NCBI RefSeq assembly: GCF_016735675.1
Contig: NZ_JAERSG010000002.1
Coordinates: 186,001-250,000 of the forward strand
Source: Nocardioides baculatus
GTDB lineage: Bacteria; Actinomycetota; Actinomycetes; Propionibacteriales; Nocardioidaceae
Direction: 5' to 3'
Length of the DNA stretch: 64,000 nucleotides
The translations under genes were made by a program, and so were the position numbers. Shown here piece by piece: positions 8,035 through 15,741 of this stretch; within the stretch, counting starts at the first letter, position 1, and each line of letters opens with the position of its first letter. Below the pieces are notes generated by a model. It saw nothing but the letters and a program-made list of their open reading frames with translations, had not been told where the DNA came from and ran no database searches.

Positions 8035-9144
8035 GTGAACAGACTCATCCGGTGGACCGCGGCGTTCGGTGCTGCGGTCCTCCTCCCGCTCGGTCCCGCC
8101 GCAGTCGCGACCGCCGCACCTGCTGCCGGCACGGCGTCCGCTCGCACCGCCGACCGACTCGTCGAGGTGCCCGCATCGGCGGCGCTCGACCCGGCCGTGG
8201 ACCCGAGCGAGTGTGGCGCCACGCTGTTCGACGCCTACTTCGACGAGCAGATCGGCGCGCTCGCCGCGGACCCCGCGGTCTTCCAGTTCGTCATCGACCA
8301 CCAGGACACGCTCTTCAGCGTCCCGACCTACGACGCCCTCTTCTTCGGCACGGCCGGCGACCCGACCTACGCGCTCGAGACGCACGGCACGCAGGTGGCC
8401 CACACCTTCCGCGACCTGCGCCGCTTCTGGGACATCGACTCGAGCGACATCCAGCTCATGGAGATGAACGGCGAGTCGCTGCTCGACGCTGACCGCATCG
8501 CCCGCACGCTCACGGCGATGGTCGCCACGGGTGAGGCCGCTCCCATGACCGAGGCAGAGATCCAGCAGGAGGCGACCACCGTCGCCACCTACCTCCAGAG
8601 CCACGGCGACCTCTACGACAACCCGCTCTGGACGGCCAACGCCTTCGCCTTCAGCGCCGAGGGCGAGACCGACCCGCTGATCAAGGACCTCCCCGACAAG
8701 CTGATCATGGGCAAGGGCATCATCGAGGCCTACGACTCGTTCGGCCTCGGCGACGTCGGGCCGCGCGTGATCATGGCCCACGAGTTCGCCCACCACGTGC
8801 AGTACGAGCTGAACGCCTTCGACAACGGCCCGTCCGACCCGGCCGCGGCCACCCGTCGTACGGAGCTGATGGCCGACGCCATGGCGACCTACTTCGCGAC
8901 GCACAAGAAGGGGCTCTCGCTCAACGCCAAGCGCGTGACGGACGCCCTGCTCAGCTTCTACACCGTCGGTGACTGCGTGTTCGACAGCCCGGGCCACCAC
9001 GGCACGCCGCTGCAGCGCCAGCGCGCGGCTGACTGGGGTGCCGACCTCGCCGCCGCTGCGCGCCCGCGCAGCTACGTGCTGCCGGCCGCCGACGTGATCG
9101 CGCTCTTCGAGAAGGCCCTGCCGGGCATCATCTCGGGCAGCTGA
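8035..9144 (+). CDS. Secreted neutral zinc metallopeptidase
   Basis: 369 aa. GTG 8035 is preceded by GGAGGT (8021-8026) at 8 bp, and the new N-terminus is a classic signal peptide (NRLIRWTAAFGAAVLLPLGP ending near AVATAAPA). The zinc site is HEFAHHVQYELN near residue 250, an HExxH motif, with a downstream acidic helix (RRTELMADAMATYF) that may give the third ligand. This matches secreted putative neutral zinc metallopeptidases. TAGGTT at about 7970 could be the promoter, giving a leader of about 50 nt. A strong terminator follows. The substrate is unknown. Confidence 0.75.
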   Translation: MNRLIRWTAAFGAAVLLPLGPAAVATAAPAAGTASARTADRLVEVPASAALDPAVDPSECGATLFDAYFDEQIGALAADPAVFQFVIDHQDTLFSVPTYDALFFGTAGDPTYALETHGTQVAHTFRDLRRFWDIDSSDIQLMEMNGESLLDADRIARTLTAMVATGEAAPMTEAEIQQEATTVATYLQSHGDLYDNPLWTANAFAFSAEGETDPLIKDLPDKLIMGKGIIEAYDSFGLGDVGPRVIMAHEFAHHVQYELNAFDNGPSDPAAATRRTELMADAMATYFATHKKGLSLNAKRVTDALLSFYTVGDCVFDSPGHHGTPLQRQRAADWGADLAAAARPRSYVLPAADVIALFEKALPGIISGS

Positions 9145-9154
9145 CCCACGCTGA

Positions 9155-9186
9155 CAGGCCCTGCCACCCGAGGGTGGCGGGGCCTG
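9155..9186 (+). terminator. Intrinsic terminator after the metallopeptidase gene
   Basis: CAGGCCCTGCCACC (9155-9168) pairs with GGTGGCGGGGCCTG (9173-9186): 14 bp with one G-T pair and a 4-nt loop, followed by TTGCATTT. One of the clearest Rho-independent terminators in the window. Confidence 0.8.
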
Positions 9187-9221
9187 TTGCATTTCCTGCC
9201 GGGCGGGCGCAAGGTCGGGAC

Positions 9222-9782
9222 GTGGCCACCCTGACGCTCGACATCATCACGTCGCTCGACGGCTTCACCGCAGCCGACGGCTGGCCGGGTCTGTGGGGGA
9301 TGGGCGGGCCTGACTACTTCGCGTGGCTCGGTGAGGACGACACCAGCCACACGCTGCTGATGGGCGCGACCACCTACCGGCTCTTCAGTGGCTTCGTCGA
9401 GACCGGCGAGGAGGACATGTCCGAGCTGACCGGGCGCGACAAGGTCGTCTTCTCCTCGACCCTCGACGAGGCGCTCGCCTGGGCCAACACCCGGCTCGTG
9501 CGCGACGACCCGGTCGAGGTGGTGCGCCGCATGAAGAGCGACGGGGACCGGTCCCTGCGGACCATCGGCAGCCTCACCCTCTGCCGCTCGCTGCTCACTG
9601 CCGGGTTGGTCGACCGGTTCCGCGTCGTCGTCTTCCCGGTGGTCAACGGCGCGACCGGGCAGGACCCGTTCTACGCGGGCTGGCCCGACGTCACGCTCGA
9701 GACCGTCGAGCACCGGACGTTCGACGGCCGTCTCCAGATGTATGAGTACGTCCCGACCGTCGTCGCCGGCCCGCCGGGCTGA
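9222..9782 (+). CDS. RibD C-terminal / dihydrofolate reductase-like protein
   Basis: 186 aa. It begins with the family pattern of a short strand followed by SLDGF (TLDIITSLDGFTAADG), then LMGATTYRLFSGF, VFSSTLDEALAW, a conserved IGSLTLCRSLLTAGLVDRFRV and a C-terminal ETVEHRTFDGRLQMYEY. This is the small NADPH-binding reductase family related to the RibD reductase domain and often annotated dihydrofolate reductase family; real DHFR activity is unlikely. GTG 9222 is preferred over the ATG at 9174, which lies inside the preceding terminator. The stop is one base from the convergent ABC permease gene. Confidence 0.8.
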   Translation: MATLTLDIITSLDGFTAADGWPGLWGMGGPDYFAWLGEDDTSHTLLMGATTYRLFSGFVETGEEDMSELTGRDKVVFSSTLDEALAWANTRLVRDDPVEVVRRMKSDGDRSLRTIGSLTLCRSLLTAGLVDRFRVVVFPVVNGATGQDPFYAGWPDVTLETVEHRTFDGRLQMYEYVPTVVAGPPG

Positions 9783-9783
9783 C

Positions 9784-10572
9784 CTACTTGGGCTCGGCGC
9801 GCAGCAGGCGCAGCAGGCCGAGGGCGAACGGGACGACGAGCCAGATGGTCCCGGAGACCAGCAGCTGGGCGAGGACCTCGCCGCTCGGCATGCCGTCGGC
9901 CTGGAACATCAGTCCCTGGGCGGTGTTGAACTCGATCCAGGGCGCGAGGTCGGCGAACCAGTCCTGGAACGAGCCCAGGACGCCGACCGCGATCGGCAGC
10001 ACCAGGGAGTAGATGAAGTAGGTGACGATCGCGGCCGGGCTGTTCATCAGGAGCATCCCGATCGCGAAGCCGGTGAGGATCGCGATGAGGTTGGCGACGA
10101 GGAATCCCTTGACCAGCACGTCGGCGGTGATCGACCAGCCCCCGCCGCCGATGAGTGTCCCGACTGCGGCGACTGCCATCGCGACGAGGATCAGCGCGGC
10201 GCCGAGGAGAAGGCCCCCGACGAGCTTGGCCCCGACCACGCGCCCGCGGTGGGGCTCGAGGGTGAAGGTCGTGAGGCCGGTGCGCTGGCTCCACTCGCTG
10301 GTGACCATGAGGATCAGCAGGATCGGCAGGAAGTAGCCCAGGACGGCGCCCGCGACGCCGATGACGTCGCTGAAGTCGCGGCTGTCCTCGGGCGCGGCGA
10401 AGGCGTAGATCACCACGACCGCCAGGCTCAGCAGCACGATCGAGGCGGAGAACCAGCGTCCGGCGCGGGTGTCGAGGGCCTTGCGGACCTCGACGGCCAC
10501 GAGCCGGGTGAAGGGGACGGCCGGGGTGCCGGAGACGTCGAGGAGCTCGGACGAGGCGTCGGTGGTGGTCAT
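9784..10572 (-). CDS. ABC transporter permease (ABC-2 type)
   Basis: 262 aa with about six membrane helices, for example WFSASIVLLSLAVVVIYAF, AVLGYFLPILLILMVTSEW, LLLGAALILVAMAVAAVG, LIAILTGFAIGMLLM and LLVSGTIWLVVPFALGLL. The MVTSEWSQRTGLTTFTLEPHR motif is characteristic of ABC-2 permeases that pair with a DrrA/CcmA-type ATPase. Its ATG overlaps the stop of the ATPase gene by 4 bp, so the two are translationally coupled. Probably an exporter; the substrate cannot be read from sequence. Confidence 0.85.
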   Translation of the reverse strand: MTTTDASSELLDVSGTPAVPFTRLVAVEVRKALDTRAGRWFSASIVLLSLAVVVIYAFAAPEDSRDFSDVIGVAGAVLGYFLPILLILMVTSEWSQRTGLTTFTLEPHRGRVVGAKLVGGLLLGAALILVAMAVAAVGTLIGGGGWSITADVLVKGFLVANLIAILTGFAIGMLLMNSPAAIVTYFIYSLVLPIAVGVLGSFQDWFADLAPWIEFNTAQGLMFQADGMPSGEVLAQLLVSGTIWLVVPFALGLLRLLRAEPK

Positions 10573-11495
10573 GCGGTGCCTCCCTGGGCGGTCGCGGCGG
10601 CGGGATGTCCCTCGCGCTGGGTGTCCTCGGTGAGGGAGAGGAAGAGGTCCTCCAGGCCGGCGGCGCCGGACCGGAGCTCGGTCAGCACGACCTGCGCCTC
10701 CAGCGCTGCCCGTCCGACCGTGGGGGAGTCGCAGTCGACCCGGAGCCCACCGGCCTCGACCGACACCGTGTGTCCTGCTGCCGCCAGCTGGCGTCCGAGC
10801 GCGTCGTTGTCCTCGGAGTGGACCAGCGTGCTGGTCGCCTCGCCGGACAGCAGGGACTCCTTGGTGCCCGAGGCGACGATCGTGCCGCGTCCGATGAGGA
10901 TCATCTCGTCGGCGATCAGCTCGACCTCGTTGAGCAGGTGGCTGGACAGCAGCACGGTCCCGCCCTGGTCGGCGTACGACTTGAGCAGGCGCCGCATCCA
11001 GCGGATGCCGGCCGGGTCGAGCCCGTTGGCCGGCTCGTCGAGGATCAGCACCGACGGATCGCCGAGGAGCGCGTGGGCGATCCCGAGGCGCTGGCGCATG
11101 CCGAGGGAGTAGTTGCGCACCCGTCGCTTCGACTCGTCCGGGGTGAGCGACACCAGCTCCAGCATCTTGTCGACGCGTGAGTCCGGCAGCCCCATCGTCC
11201 TCGCGCCGATCATGAGGACCTCGCGGCCGGTGCGGCCGGCGTGCTGGGCGGACGCGTCCAGCAGGACACCGACGTGCAGGCCGGGGTTGGGGATGTCGCG
11301 GTAGTCCCGGCCGCCGATGCGGACGCTGCCCGAGGTCGCGGGAGTGAGCCCGACCATGATCCGCATGGTCGTCGTCTTCCCGGCTCCGTTGGGGCCGAGG
11401 AACCCCGTGACCCGGCCGCGTCTCGCGGTGAAGCTGACGTCGTCGACGGCGGTGAACCCGCCATAGGTCTTGGTGAGGTGATCGACCATGATCAT
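10569..11495 (-). CDS. ABC transporter ATP-binding protein
   Basis: 308 aa. Walker A is GPNGAGKTT, the signature is YSLGMRQRLGIAHAL, Walker B is VLILDEPANGLDP, and the H-loop is LLSSHLLNEVE. The C-terminal extension of about 80 residues after the nucleotide domain is typical of the antibiotic-exporter (DrrA-like) class. The start at 11495 (MIMVDHLTKTYGGFTAVDD) fits the family; M at 11489 is an alternative, and the longer upstream frame is Arg-rich filler. The gene overlaps the permease gene by four bases and is transcribed first. Confidence 0.9.
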   Translation of the reverse strand: MIMVDHLTKTYGGFTAVDDVSFTARRGRVTGFLGPNGAGKTTTMRIMVGLTPATSGSVRIGGRDYRDIPNPGLHVGVLLDASAQHAGRTGREVLMIGARTMGLPDSRVDKMLELVSLTPDESKRRVRNYSLGMRQRLGIAHALLGDPSVLILDEPANGLDPAGIRWMRRLLKSYADQGGTVLLSSHLLNEVELIADEMILIGRGTIVASGTKESLLSGEATSTLVHSEDNDALGRQLAAAGHTVSVEAGGLRVDCDSPTVGRAALEAQVVLTELRSGAAGLEDLFLSLTEDTQREGHPAAATAQGGTA

Positions 11496-11617
11496 GGGTC
11501 CACTCTGGCACGACGACCTCTCCGGCGCGGGTGCGCGACCGGGCGTGCCACCGGCCCTGCCGCCCGGATGACGAGATGTCCGTCTCACGGTCAGCGGATC
11601 GATGGCACCATGAAGAC

Positions 11618-11644
11618 GTGACCAGCACGATCATCATTGCCTAG
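11618..11644 (+). CDS. Isoleucine leader peptide of cimA
   Basis: GTG starts an 8-codon peptide MTSTIIIA with three consecutive Ile codons (ATC ATC ATT) just before Ala and the stop TAG at 11642. It is followed 26 bp later by a canonical terminator and then cimA, an isoleucine-pathway gene. This arrangement is the classic form of ribosome-mediated attenuation sensing charged tRNA-Ile. The small size makes an individual call weak, but peptide composition, terminator and target gene agree. Confidence 0.75.
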   Translation: MTSTIIIA

Positions 11645-11695
11645 CGCGACGGGACTCCCCGCCGCGCCGACCTCCTGCACCCCAGGAGGTTTTTT
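11645..11695 (+). terminator. Attenuator terminator upstream of cimA
   Basis: CCTCCTG (11671-11677) pairs with CAGGAGG (11683-11689), with A11670-T11690 extending it, followed by six T (11690-11695). Just before it, GCGCGACGGG and CCCGCCGCGC can form a helix with one mismatch directly after the leader stop codon, a plausible pause or alternative structure. The terminator ends 33 bp before the cimA ATG, so it can only act on cimA, and it follows the Ile leader peptide. Confidence 0.8.
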
Positions 11696-11728
11696 GTTGT
11701 CCGAGCACAGACACACCGAGGGAACACG

Positions 11729-13309
11729 ATGGACCTGCACGGCTCGTTCCACGTCTACGACACCACCCTGCGCGACGGCGCCCAGCAGGAGGGGCTCAAC
11801 CTCTCGGTCGCCGACAAGCTGAGCATCGCGCGACAGCTCGACGGGCTCGGGGTCGGCTACATCGAGGGCGGCTGGCCGGGCTCGAACCCCAAGGACACCG
11901 AGTTCTTCCGCCGCGCGAGCCAGGAGCTCGAGCTCACCCACGCGAAGCTCGCGGCGTTCGGTGCCACCCGCCGGGCCGGCGTACGCGCGGCTGACGACCC
12001 GCTCGTCGCCGCCCTCCGCGACTCCGGGGCGGGCGTGGTCACCCTCGTCGCCAAGTCGCACGACCGCCACGTCGAGCTCGCCCTGCGCACGACGCTCGAG
12101 GAGAACCTCGCGATGGTGCGCGACACCGTCACCCACCTGCGCGAGGAGGGGCAGGCGGTGTTCCTCGACGCGGAGCACTTCTTCGACGGCTACCGGGCCA
12201 ACCGGGCGTACGCCCTCGAGGTGCTGCGCACCGCCGCCGAGGCCGGCGCCGAGGTGGTCGCCCTCTGCGACACCAACGGCGGGATGCTGCCCGACTGGGT
12301 CTCCGACGTGGTGCTCGACGTGATCGAGACGACCGGGGCGCGGGTCGGGATCCACGCCCACAACGACAGCGGCTGCGCCGTGGCGAACTCGCTCGCCGCG
12401 GTCGCCGCCGGCGCGAGCCACGTGCAGGGCTGCATCAACGGCTACGGCGAGCGCACCGGCAACGCCGACCTGGTCACCGTCGTCGCCAACCTCGAGCTCA
12501 AGCTGGACCGCAGCGTCCTGCCGCAGGGCCTGCTCAAGGAGGCGACCCGCATCGCGCACGCCGTCGCCGAGGTCACCAACGTCCCGCCCGCCTCACGCCA
12601 GCCCTACGTCGGCACGTCGGCATTCGCCCACAAGGCCGGGCTGCATGCCAGCGCGATCAAGGTCGACCCCGACCTCTACCAGCACCTCGACCCGCTGGTC
12701 GTCGGCAACGACATGCGTCTGCTCGTCTCCGACATGGCCGGCCGTGCGTCGATCGAGCTCAAGGGCAGGGAGCTCGGCTACGACCTCTCCGAGGACCGCG
12801 ACCTGGTCACGCGCGTCACCGACCGCGTGAAGCTCCTCGAGCAGCGCGGCTACACGTTCGAGGCCGCCGACGCGTCCTTCGAGCTGCTGCTGGCCGAGGA
12901 GGTCGAGGGCGCGCGGCCGTCGTACTTCGACGTCGAGTCGTGGCGCGTCATCACCGAGACCCGCACCGACGGCGAGGCCGTCTCCGAGGCGACGGTGAAG
13001 CTGCGCGCCGAGGGTGTGAGGTACGTCGTCACGGGCGAGGGCAACGGGCCGGTCAACGCCCTCGACGCGGCGCTGCGCGAGGCGATCGGGCAGGCGTTCC
13101 CGGAGGTCGCGAAGTTCGAGCTCATCGACTACAAGGTGCGCATCCTCGACCAGGGCCACGGCACCGACGCGATCACCCGCGTGCTGATCGAGACCAGCGA
13201 CGGTGAGTCGAGCTGGGTCACCGTCGGCGTCGGCGCCAACGTGATCGAGGCGTCGTGGGGCGCGCTGGTCGACGGGCTGACCTTCGGCCTGCGGAGGCAG
13301 CACCGCTAG
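11729..13309 (+). CDS. cimA: Citramalate synthase
   Basis: 526 aa. It condenses pyruvate and acetyl-CoA to (R)-citramalate, giving 2-oxobutyrate for isoleucine without threonine. The N-terminal TIM barrel starts YDTTLRDGAQQEGLNLSV, the metal/substrate signature of the LeuA/CimA family. GIHAHNDSGCAVANSLAAV contains the HxH metal ligands, and QGCINGYGERTGNADL is the second signature. A C-terminal regulatory domain (about residues 390-520) ends the protein. The length and the QQEGLN variant fit the actinobacterial citramalate synthase class rather than LeuA. The Ile leader and attenuator upstream support an isoleucine role. Confidence 0.9.
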   Translation: MDLHGSFHVYDTTLRDGAQQEGLNLSVADKLSIARQLDGLGVGYIEGGWPGSNPKDTEFFRRASQELELTHAKLAAFGATRRAGVRAADDPLVAALRDSGAGVVTLVAKSHDRHVELALRTTLEENLAMVRDTVTHLREEGQAVFLDAEHFFDGYRANRAYALEVLRTAAEAGAEVVALCDTNGGMLPDWVSDVVLDVIETTGARVGIHAHNDSGCAVANSLAAVAAGASHVQGCINGYGERTGNADLVTVVANLELKLDRSVLPQGLLKEATRIAHAVAEVTNVPPASRQPYVGTSAFAHKAGLHASAIKVDPDLYQHLDPLVVGNDMRLLVSDMAGRASIELKGRELGYDLSEDRDLVTRVTDRVKLLEQRGYTFEAADASFELLLAEEVEGARPSYFDVESWRVITETRTDGEAVSEATVKLRAEGVRYVVTGEGNGPVNALDAALREAIGQAFPEVAKFELIDYKVRILDQGHGTDAITRVLIETSDGESSWVTVGVGANVIEASWGALVDGLTFGLRRQHR

Positions 13310-13315
13310 GTCGTC

Positions 13316-13321
13316 TAGGTT
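13316..13321 (+). promoter_or_regulatory. Leaderless-type -10 box (TAGGTT) before the methyltransferase gene
   Basis: TAGGTT, 7 bp, then GTG 13329. It overlaps the DNA just after the cimA stop codon and indicates an independent start for the next gene. Confidence 0.5.
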
Positions 13322-13328
13322 GCTGCCG

Positions 13329-14069
13329 GTGACCTCGACACGCGCGACCAGCTTCGGCGCCTGGGCCGACGAGTACGACGACCACCGCCCGACCTACCCC
13401 GACGATGCCGTCGACTGGCTGCTCCCGCCGCACGCGGCGCGGGTCGCGGAGGTCGGGGCCGGCACCGGCAAGCTCACCGACCGGCTGGTCGAGCGGGACG
13501 TGGACCTCGACGTCGTCGAGCCGGACGGCCGGATGCTGGCGCTCGTCGCCCGCCGCCACCCGGGACTGCGGGTGCACGAGGAGGGCGCCGATGCGCTGCC
13601 GCTCGACGACGGGTCGGTCGACGCCGTCCTCGTGGCGGATGCCTGGCACTGGTTCCCGAAGTCGGAGGCCTCGGCGGAGGTCGCCCGCGTGCTCCGCCCC
13701 GGCGGCTGGCTCGGGTGCGTCTGGAACGTGCCGGTCCTCGAGCACGACTGGCAGTGGCGGGCGATGCGTCTCGACCCGGCGTTGGCCCACTCGGAGGACA
13801 CCGACCCGATGGAGCGTCTGGACCTGACGTCCGGATCCGCGGAGCAGCGGACCGTCCGCTGGACCTGGACCCTCACGCCCGCCCAGTGGCGCGGGTTCGT
13901 CTCCACGGTCTCCCACGTCGCGCTGCTCCCCAACGCCGAGCGCGAGGCCGCGCTCGCGGAGACCGAGCGGCTGGTGACCGAGGCGTGCGAGGCGGCGGGG
14001 ACGACCGCCGTACCCCTCGTGCACGACGCACTCTGCATCCGCTGGTCGCCCGACGGGGGAGCGGCGTGA
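13329..14069 (+). CDS. Class I SAM-dependent methyltransferase
   Basis: 246 aa. SAM motif I is VAEVGAGTGKLTDRL, motif II is LDVVEPDGRMLALV, motif III is ADALPLDDGSVDAVLVADAWHWF, and a post-core LRPGGWLGCVWN follows. This is the UbiE/Methyltransf_11 type often found as an orphan in actinobacteria. The substrate is unknown. The stop overlaps the start of the next gene (GTGA), so the small membrane protein downstream is probably co-expressed. Confidence 0.85.
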   Translation: MTSTRATSFGAWADEYDDHRPTYPDDAVDWLLPPHAARVAEVGAGTGKLTDRLVERDVDLDVVEPDGRMLALVARRHPGLRVHEEGADALPLDDGSVDAVLVADAWHWFPKSEASAEVARVLRPGGWLGCVWNVPVLEHDWQWRAMRLDPALAHSEDTDPMERLDLTSGSAEQRTVRWTWTLTPAQWRGFVSTVSHVALLPNAEREAALAETERLVTEACEAAGTTAVPLVHDALCIRWSPDGGAA

Positions 14070-14419
14070 CCGGGCAGGAGCCCCTGCCGCCCCAGACCTC
14101 GGTCGTCGAGCGGTCCGTCACCGTCCTGCTGATGATCGTGCTCGCCGCGCTGGTGCCGCTCGCGTCGTTCTTCGGGCTCTTCTTCGGGATGGCGTCGGAC
14201 GGGTGCGTCGGCGACACCCCCTGCAACGGCGGTCAGATGACGGCCGGGATCGTGCTCTCGAGCGGCGCGCCGTGGGTGGTCTGGATCGCCGCGCTCGTGG
14301 TGATCATCGTGCGGTGGGTGCGCCGACGCCGTACGTGGTGGGTACCGATCGCCGCGCTGGTCGTCGGCGCCGCGCTCTGGGCGCTCGGTGGCGTCCTCGC
14401 GGTCTCGGCGGTCGGCTGA
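14066..14419 (+). CDS. Small membrane protein, three helices
   Basis: 117 aa from GTG 14066, overlapping the methyltransferase stop by four bases. Hydrophobic segments are VTVLLMIVLAALVPLASFFG, WVVWIAALVVIIVRWV and WVPIAALVVGAALWALGGVL. A short external loop carries two Cys (DGCVGDTPCNGG). No family is recognised. It ends one base before the convergent TetR gene. Confidence 0.7.
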   Translation: MTGQEPLPPQTSVVERSVTVLLMIVLAALVPLASFFGLFFGMASDGCVGDTPCNGGQMTAGIVLSSGAPWVVWIAALVVIIVRWVRRRRTWWVPIAALVVGAALWALGGVLAVSAVG

Positions 14420-14420
14420 G

Positions 14421-14993
14421 TCAGGCCCCGACGACCCGGCGCACCAGGTCGTCCCAGCCCGCCTCGATCCGGTCGAGAGGGATGTCGTCGCGCTGCTGCT
14501 GCTCGATGACCATGATGTCGAGCGGTGCGAGGATCGCGATCGACAGCAGGACGAGGTCGCCGGTGACCCGCAGCTCTCGCAGCAGGTGGCGTACGTGCAT
14601 GACGGCGAACGACGCCGCGGCGCGCGACCGCGCGGAGCTGTCGCCGGTCGCGGCCTTGATCAGCGCGCCGTGGGTGACGTTGGTGCGCATTCGCGAGTGG
14701 CCGAAGGCGAGCAGCCGCTCCATCGGCGGGGCACCGGGACCGAGCGGCGGGGGACCGGAGATGACGCTGGCCTGCCACTCCGCCTCGGACTCGTCGAGCA
14801 CCGCGGCCATCAGGCCCTCGCGGCTCTCGAACCGCCGGAAGAGCGTGCCCTTGCCGACCCCGGCCACCGACGCGACCGTGTCCATGGTCACGCAGTCGAC
14901 CCCCCGCGTCCGGACCAGCTCGAGCGCGGCTGCGAGGATCGCCTGTCGGTTGCGCGCGGCGTCGGCCCGCTCCGGGGCGGGTTCGTCCGCCAT
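14421..14993 (-). CDS. TetR family transcriptional regulator
   Basis: 190 aa. The N-terminal HTH (AILAAALELVRTRGVDCVTM then VASVAGVGKGTLFRRFESRE) is standard TetR; the C-terminal half is a ligand domain without a recognised signature. It is divergent from an FMN reductase gene, and the 91-bp gap holds a near-perfect inverted repeat (15056-15077) well placed to be its operator. It probably represses the reductase and itself; the inducer is unknown. Confidence 0.85.
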   Translation of the reverse strand: MADEPAPERADAARNRQAILAAALELVRTRGVDCVTMDTVASVAGVGKGTLFRRFESREGLMAAVLDESEAEWQASVISGPPPLGPGAPPMERLLAFGHSRMRTNVTHGALIKAATGDSSARSRAAASFAVMHVRHLLRELRVTGDLVLLSIAILAPLDIMVIEQQQRDDIPLDRIEAGWDDLVRRVVGA

Positions 14994-15055
14994 CGGCAGC
15001 AGGTTCGTCACGCGGTCAGAGTAGGGCGGGAAAAAAGATCCGGCACCCGGGAATG

Positions 15056-15077
15056 AAAGCGGACCGCAGTCCGTTTT
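15056..15077 (+). promoter_or_regulatory. Probable TetR operator
   Basis: AAAGCGGAC (15056-15064), 4-bp spacer CGCA, GTCCGTTTT (15069-15077): eight of nine positions are dyad symmetric. It ends 7 bp before the FMN reductase ATG and 62 bp from the TetR start, so binding would block the reductase promoter. Confidence 0.65.
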
Positions 15078-15084
15078 GATCGTC

Positions 15085-15642
15085 ATGACCACTGACACCC
15101 AGCAGCAGACCCGCGTCGCCGTCCTCCTCGGCTCCACCCGCACCGGCAGCCTGAACCGCCGCATCGCCGAGCACCTCCGTGACCACGCGCCCGCCGGCGT
15201 GACCGTCGACGTGGTCGAGGGCCTCGACACGATCCCGTTCTACACCGAGGAGCTCGACGGCGAGACCGTCCCCGCCGGCGCCTCGACGCTGCGCCAGGCC
15301 GTGGCGTCCGCCGACCGCGTGCTCGCCGTCACCCCCGAGTACAACGGCACCATGCCCGCCGTGCTCAACAACGCCATCGACTGGCTGTCGCGGCCCTACG
15401 GCGCCGGTGCCATCGTCGGCAAGCCCTTCGCGGCCATCGGTGCCACCCCGACGCCGTACGGCGGCAAGTGGTCGCACGAGCACGCCCGCCACTCCGCCAC
15501 GATCGCCGGCGCCCTCGTCGTCGAGGGCATCGTCGTCGACGAGTCCGCGGTCGAGGGTGACCCGCTCGCCGACGAGGCCGCCGTCCAGCGCCTCCTCGGT
15601 GCCCTCGACGCCCTCGTTGCGCACGAGCCGATCGCGGCCTGA
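15085..15642 (+). CDS. NAD(P)H-dependent FMN reductase family protein
   Basis: 185 aa flavodoxin-like fold. VAVLLGSTRTGSLNRRIAEHL is the FMN phosphate loop, AVTPEYNGTMPAVLNNAIDWL is the family core, and KPFAAIGATPTPYGGKWSHEHAR follows. This is the SsuE/ArsH/quinone-reductase-like NADPH_dep_red family, reducing FMN, quinones or azo compounds. ATG 15085 is used; a TTG at 15076 lies in the operator. Control by the divergent TetR gene suggests a response to a toxic electrophile or quinone, which is inference. Confidence 0.85.
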   Translation: MTTDTQQQTRVAVLLGSTRTGSLNRRIAEHLRDHAPAGVTVDVVEGLDTIPFYTEELDGETVPAGASTLRQAVASADRVLAVTPEYNGTMPAVLNNAIDWLSRPYGAGAIVGKPFAAIGATPTPYGGKWSHEHARHSATIAGALVVEGIVVDESAVEGDPLADEAAVQRLLGALDALVAHEPIAA

Positions 15643-15645
15643 CTC

Positions 15646-15720
15646 TGCACCCCAGCTGCCCGCTTGCAGGTAGAGATCTCTACCTGTGAGGGGGCAGGTC
15701 CCCGGATATCCGGGGACTCC
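15646..15720. repeat. Two-hairpin intergenic element, copy 1
   Basis: It starts CTGCACCCCAG. CTGCCC (15656-15661) pairs with GGGCAG (15692-15697) around a perfect 20-bp palindrome at 15667-15686 (arms CAGGTAGAGA and TCTCTACCTG). A second perfect palindrome follows at 15698-15717 (arms GTCCCCGGAT and ATCCGGGGAC), then TCC. The same order of parts occurs at 17538-17613 with different stem bases. It lies between the FMN reductase and amidase genes. There is no coding potential. Confidence 0.6.
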
Positions 15721-15728
15721 AGAGGTAC

Positions 15729-15734
15729 TAGGTT
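15729..15734 (+). promoter_or_regulatory. Leaderless-type -10 box (TAGGTT) before the amidase gene
   Basis: TAGGTT, 7 bp, ATG 15742. It starts 12 bp after the hairpin element, so the amidase gene seems to have its own start site. Confidence 0.5.
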
Positions 15735-15741
15735 CGGCGCC

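Noticed and set aside
9174..9221. ATG 9174 as start of the RibD-like gene
   Set aside because: It lies inside the intrinsic terminator of the preceding gene, and the extra residues do not match the family. GTG 9222 is used.
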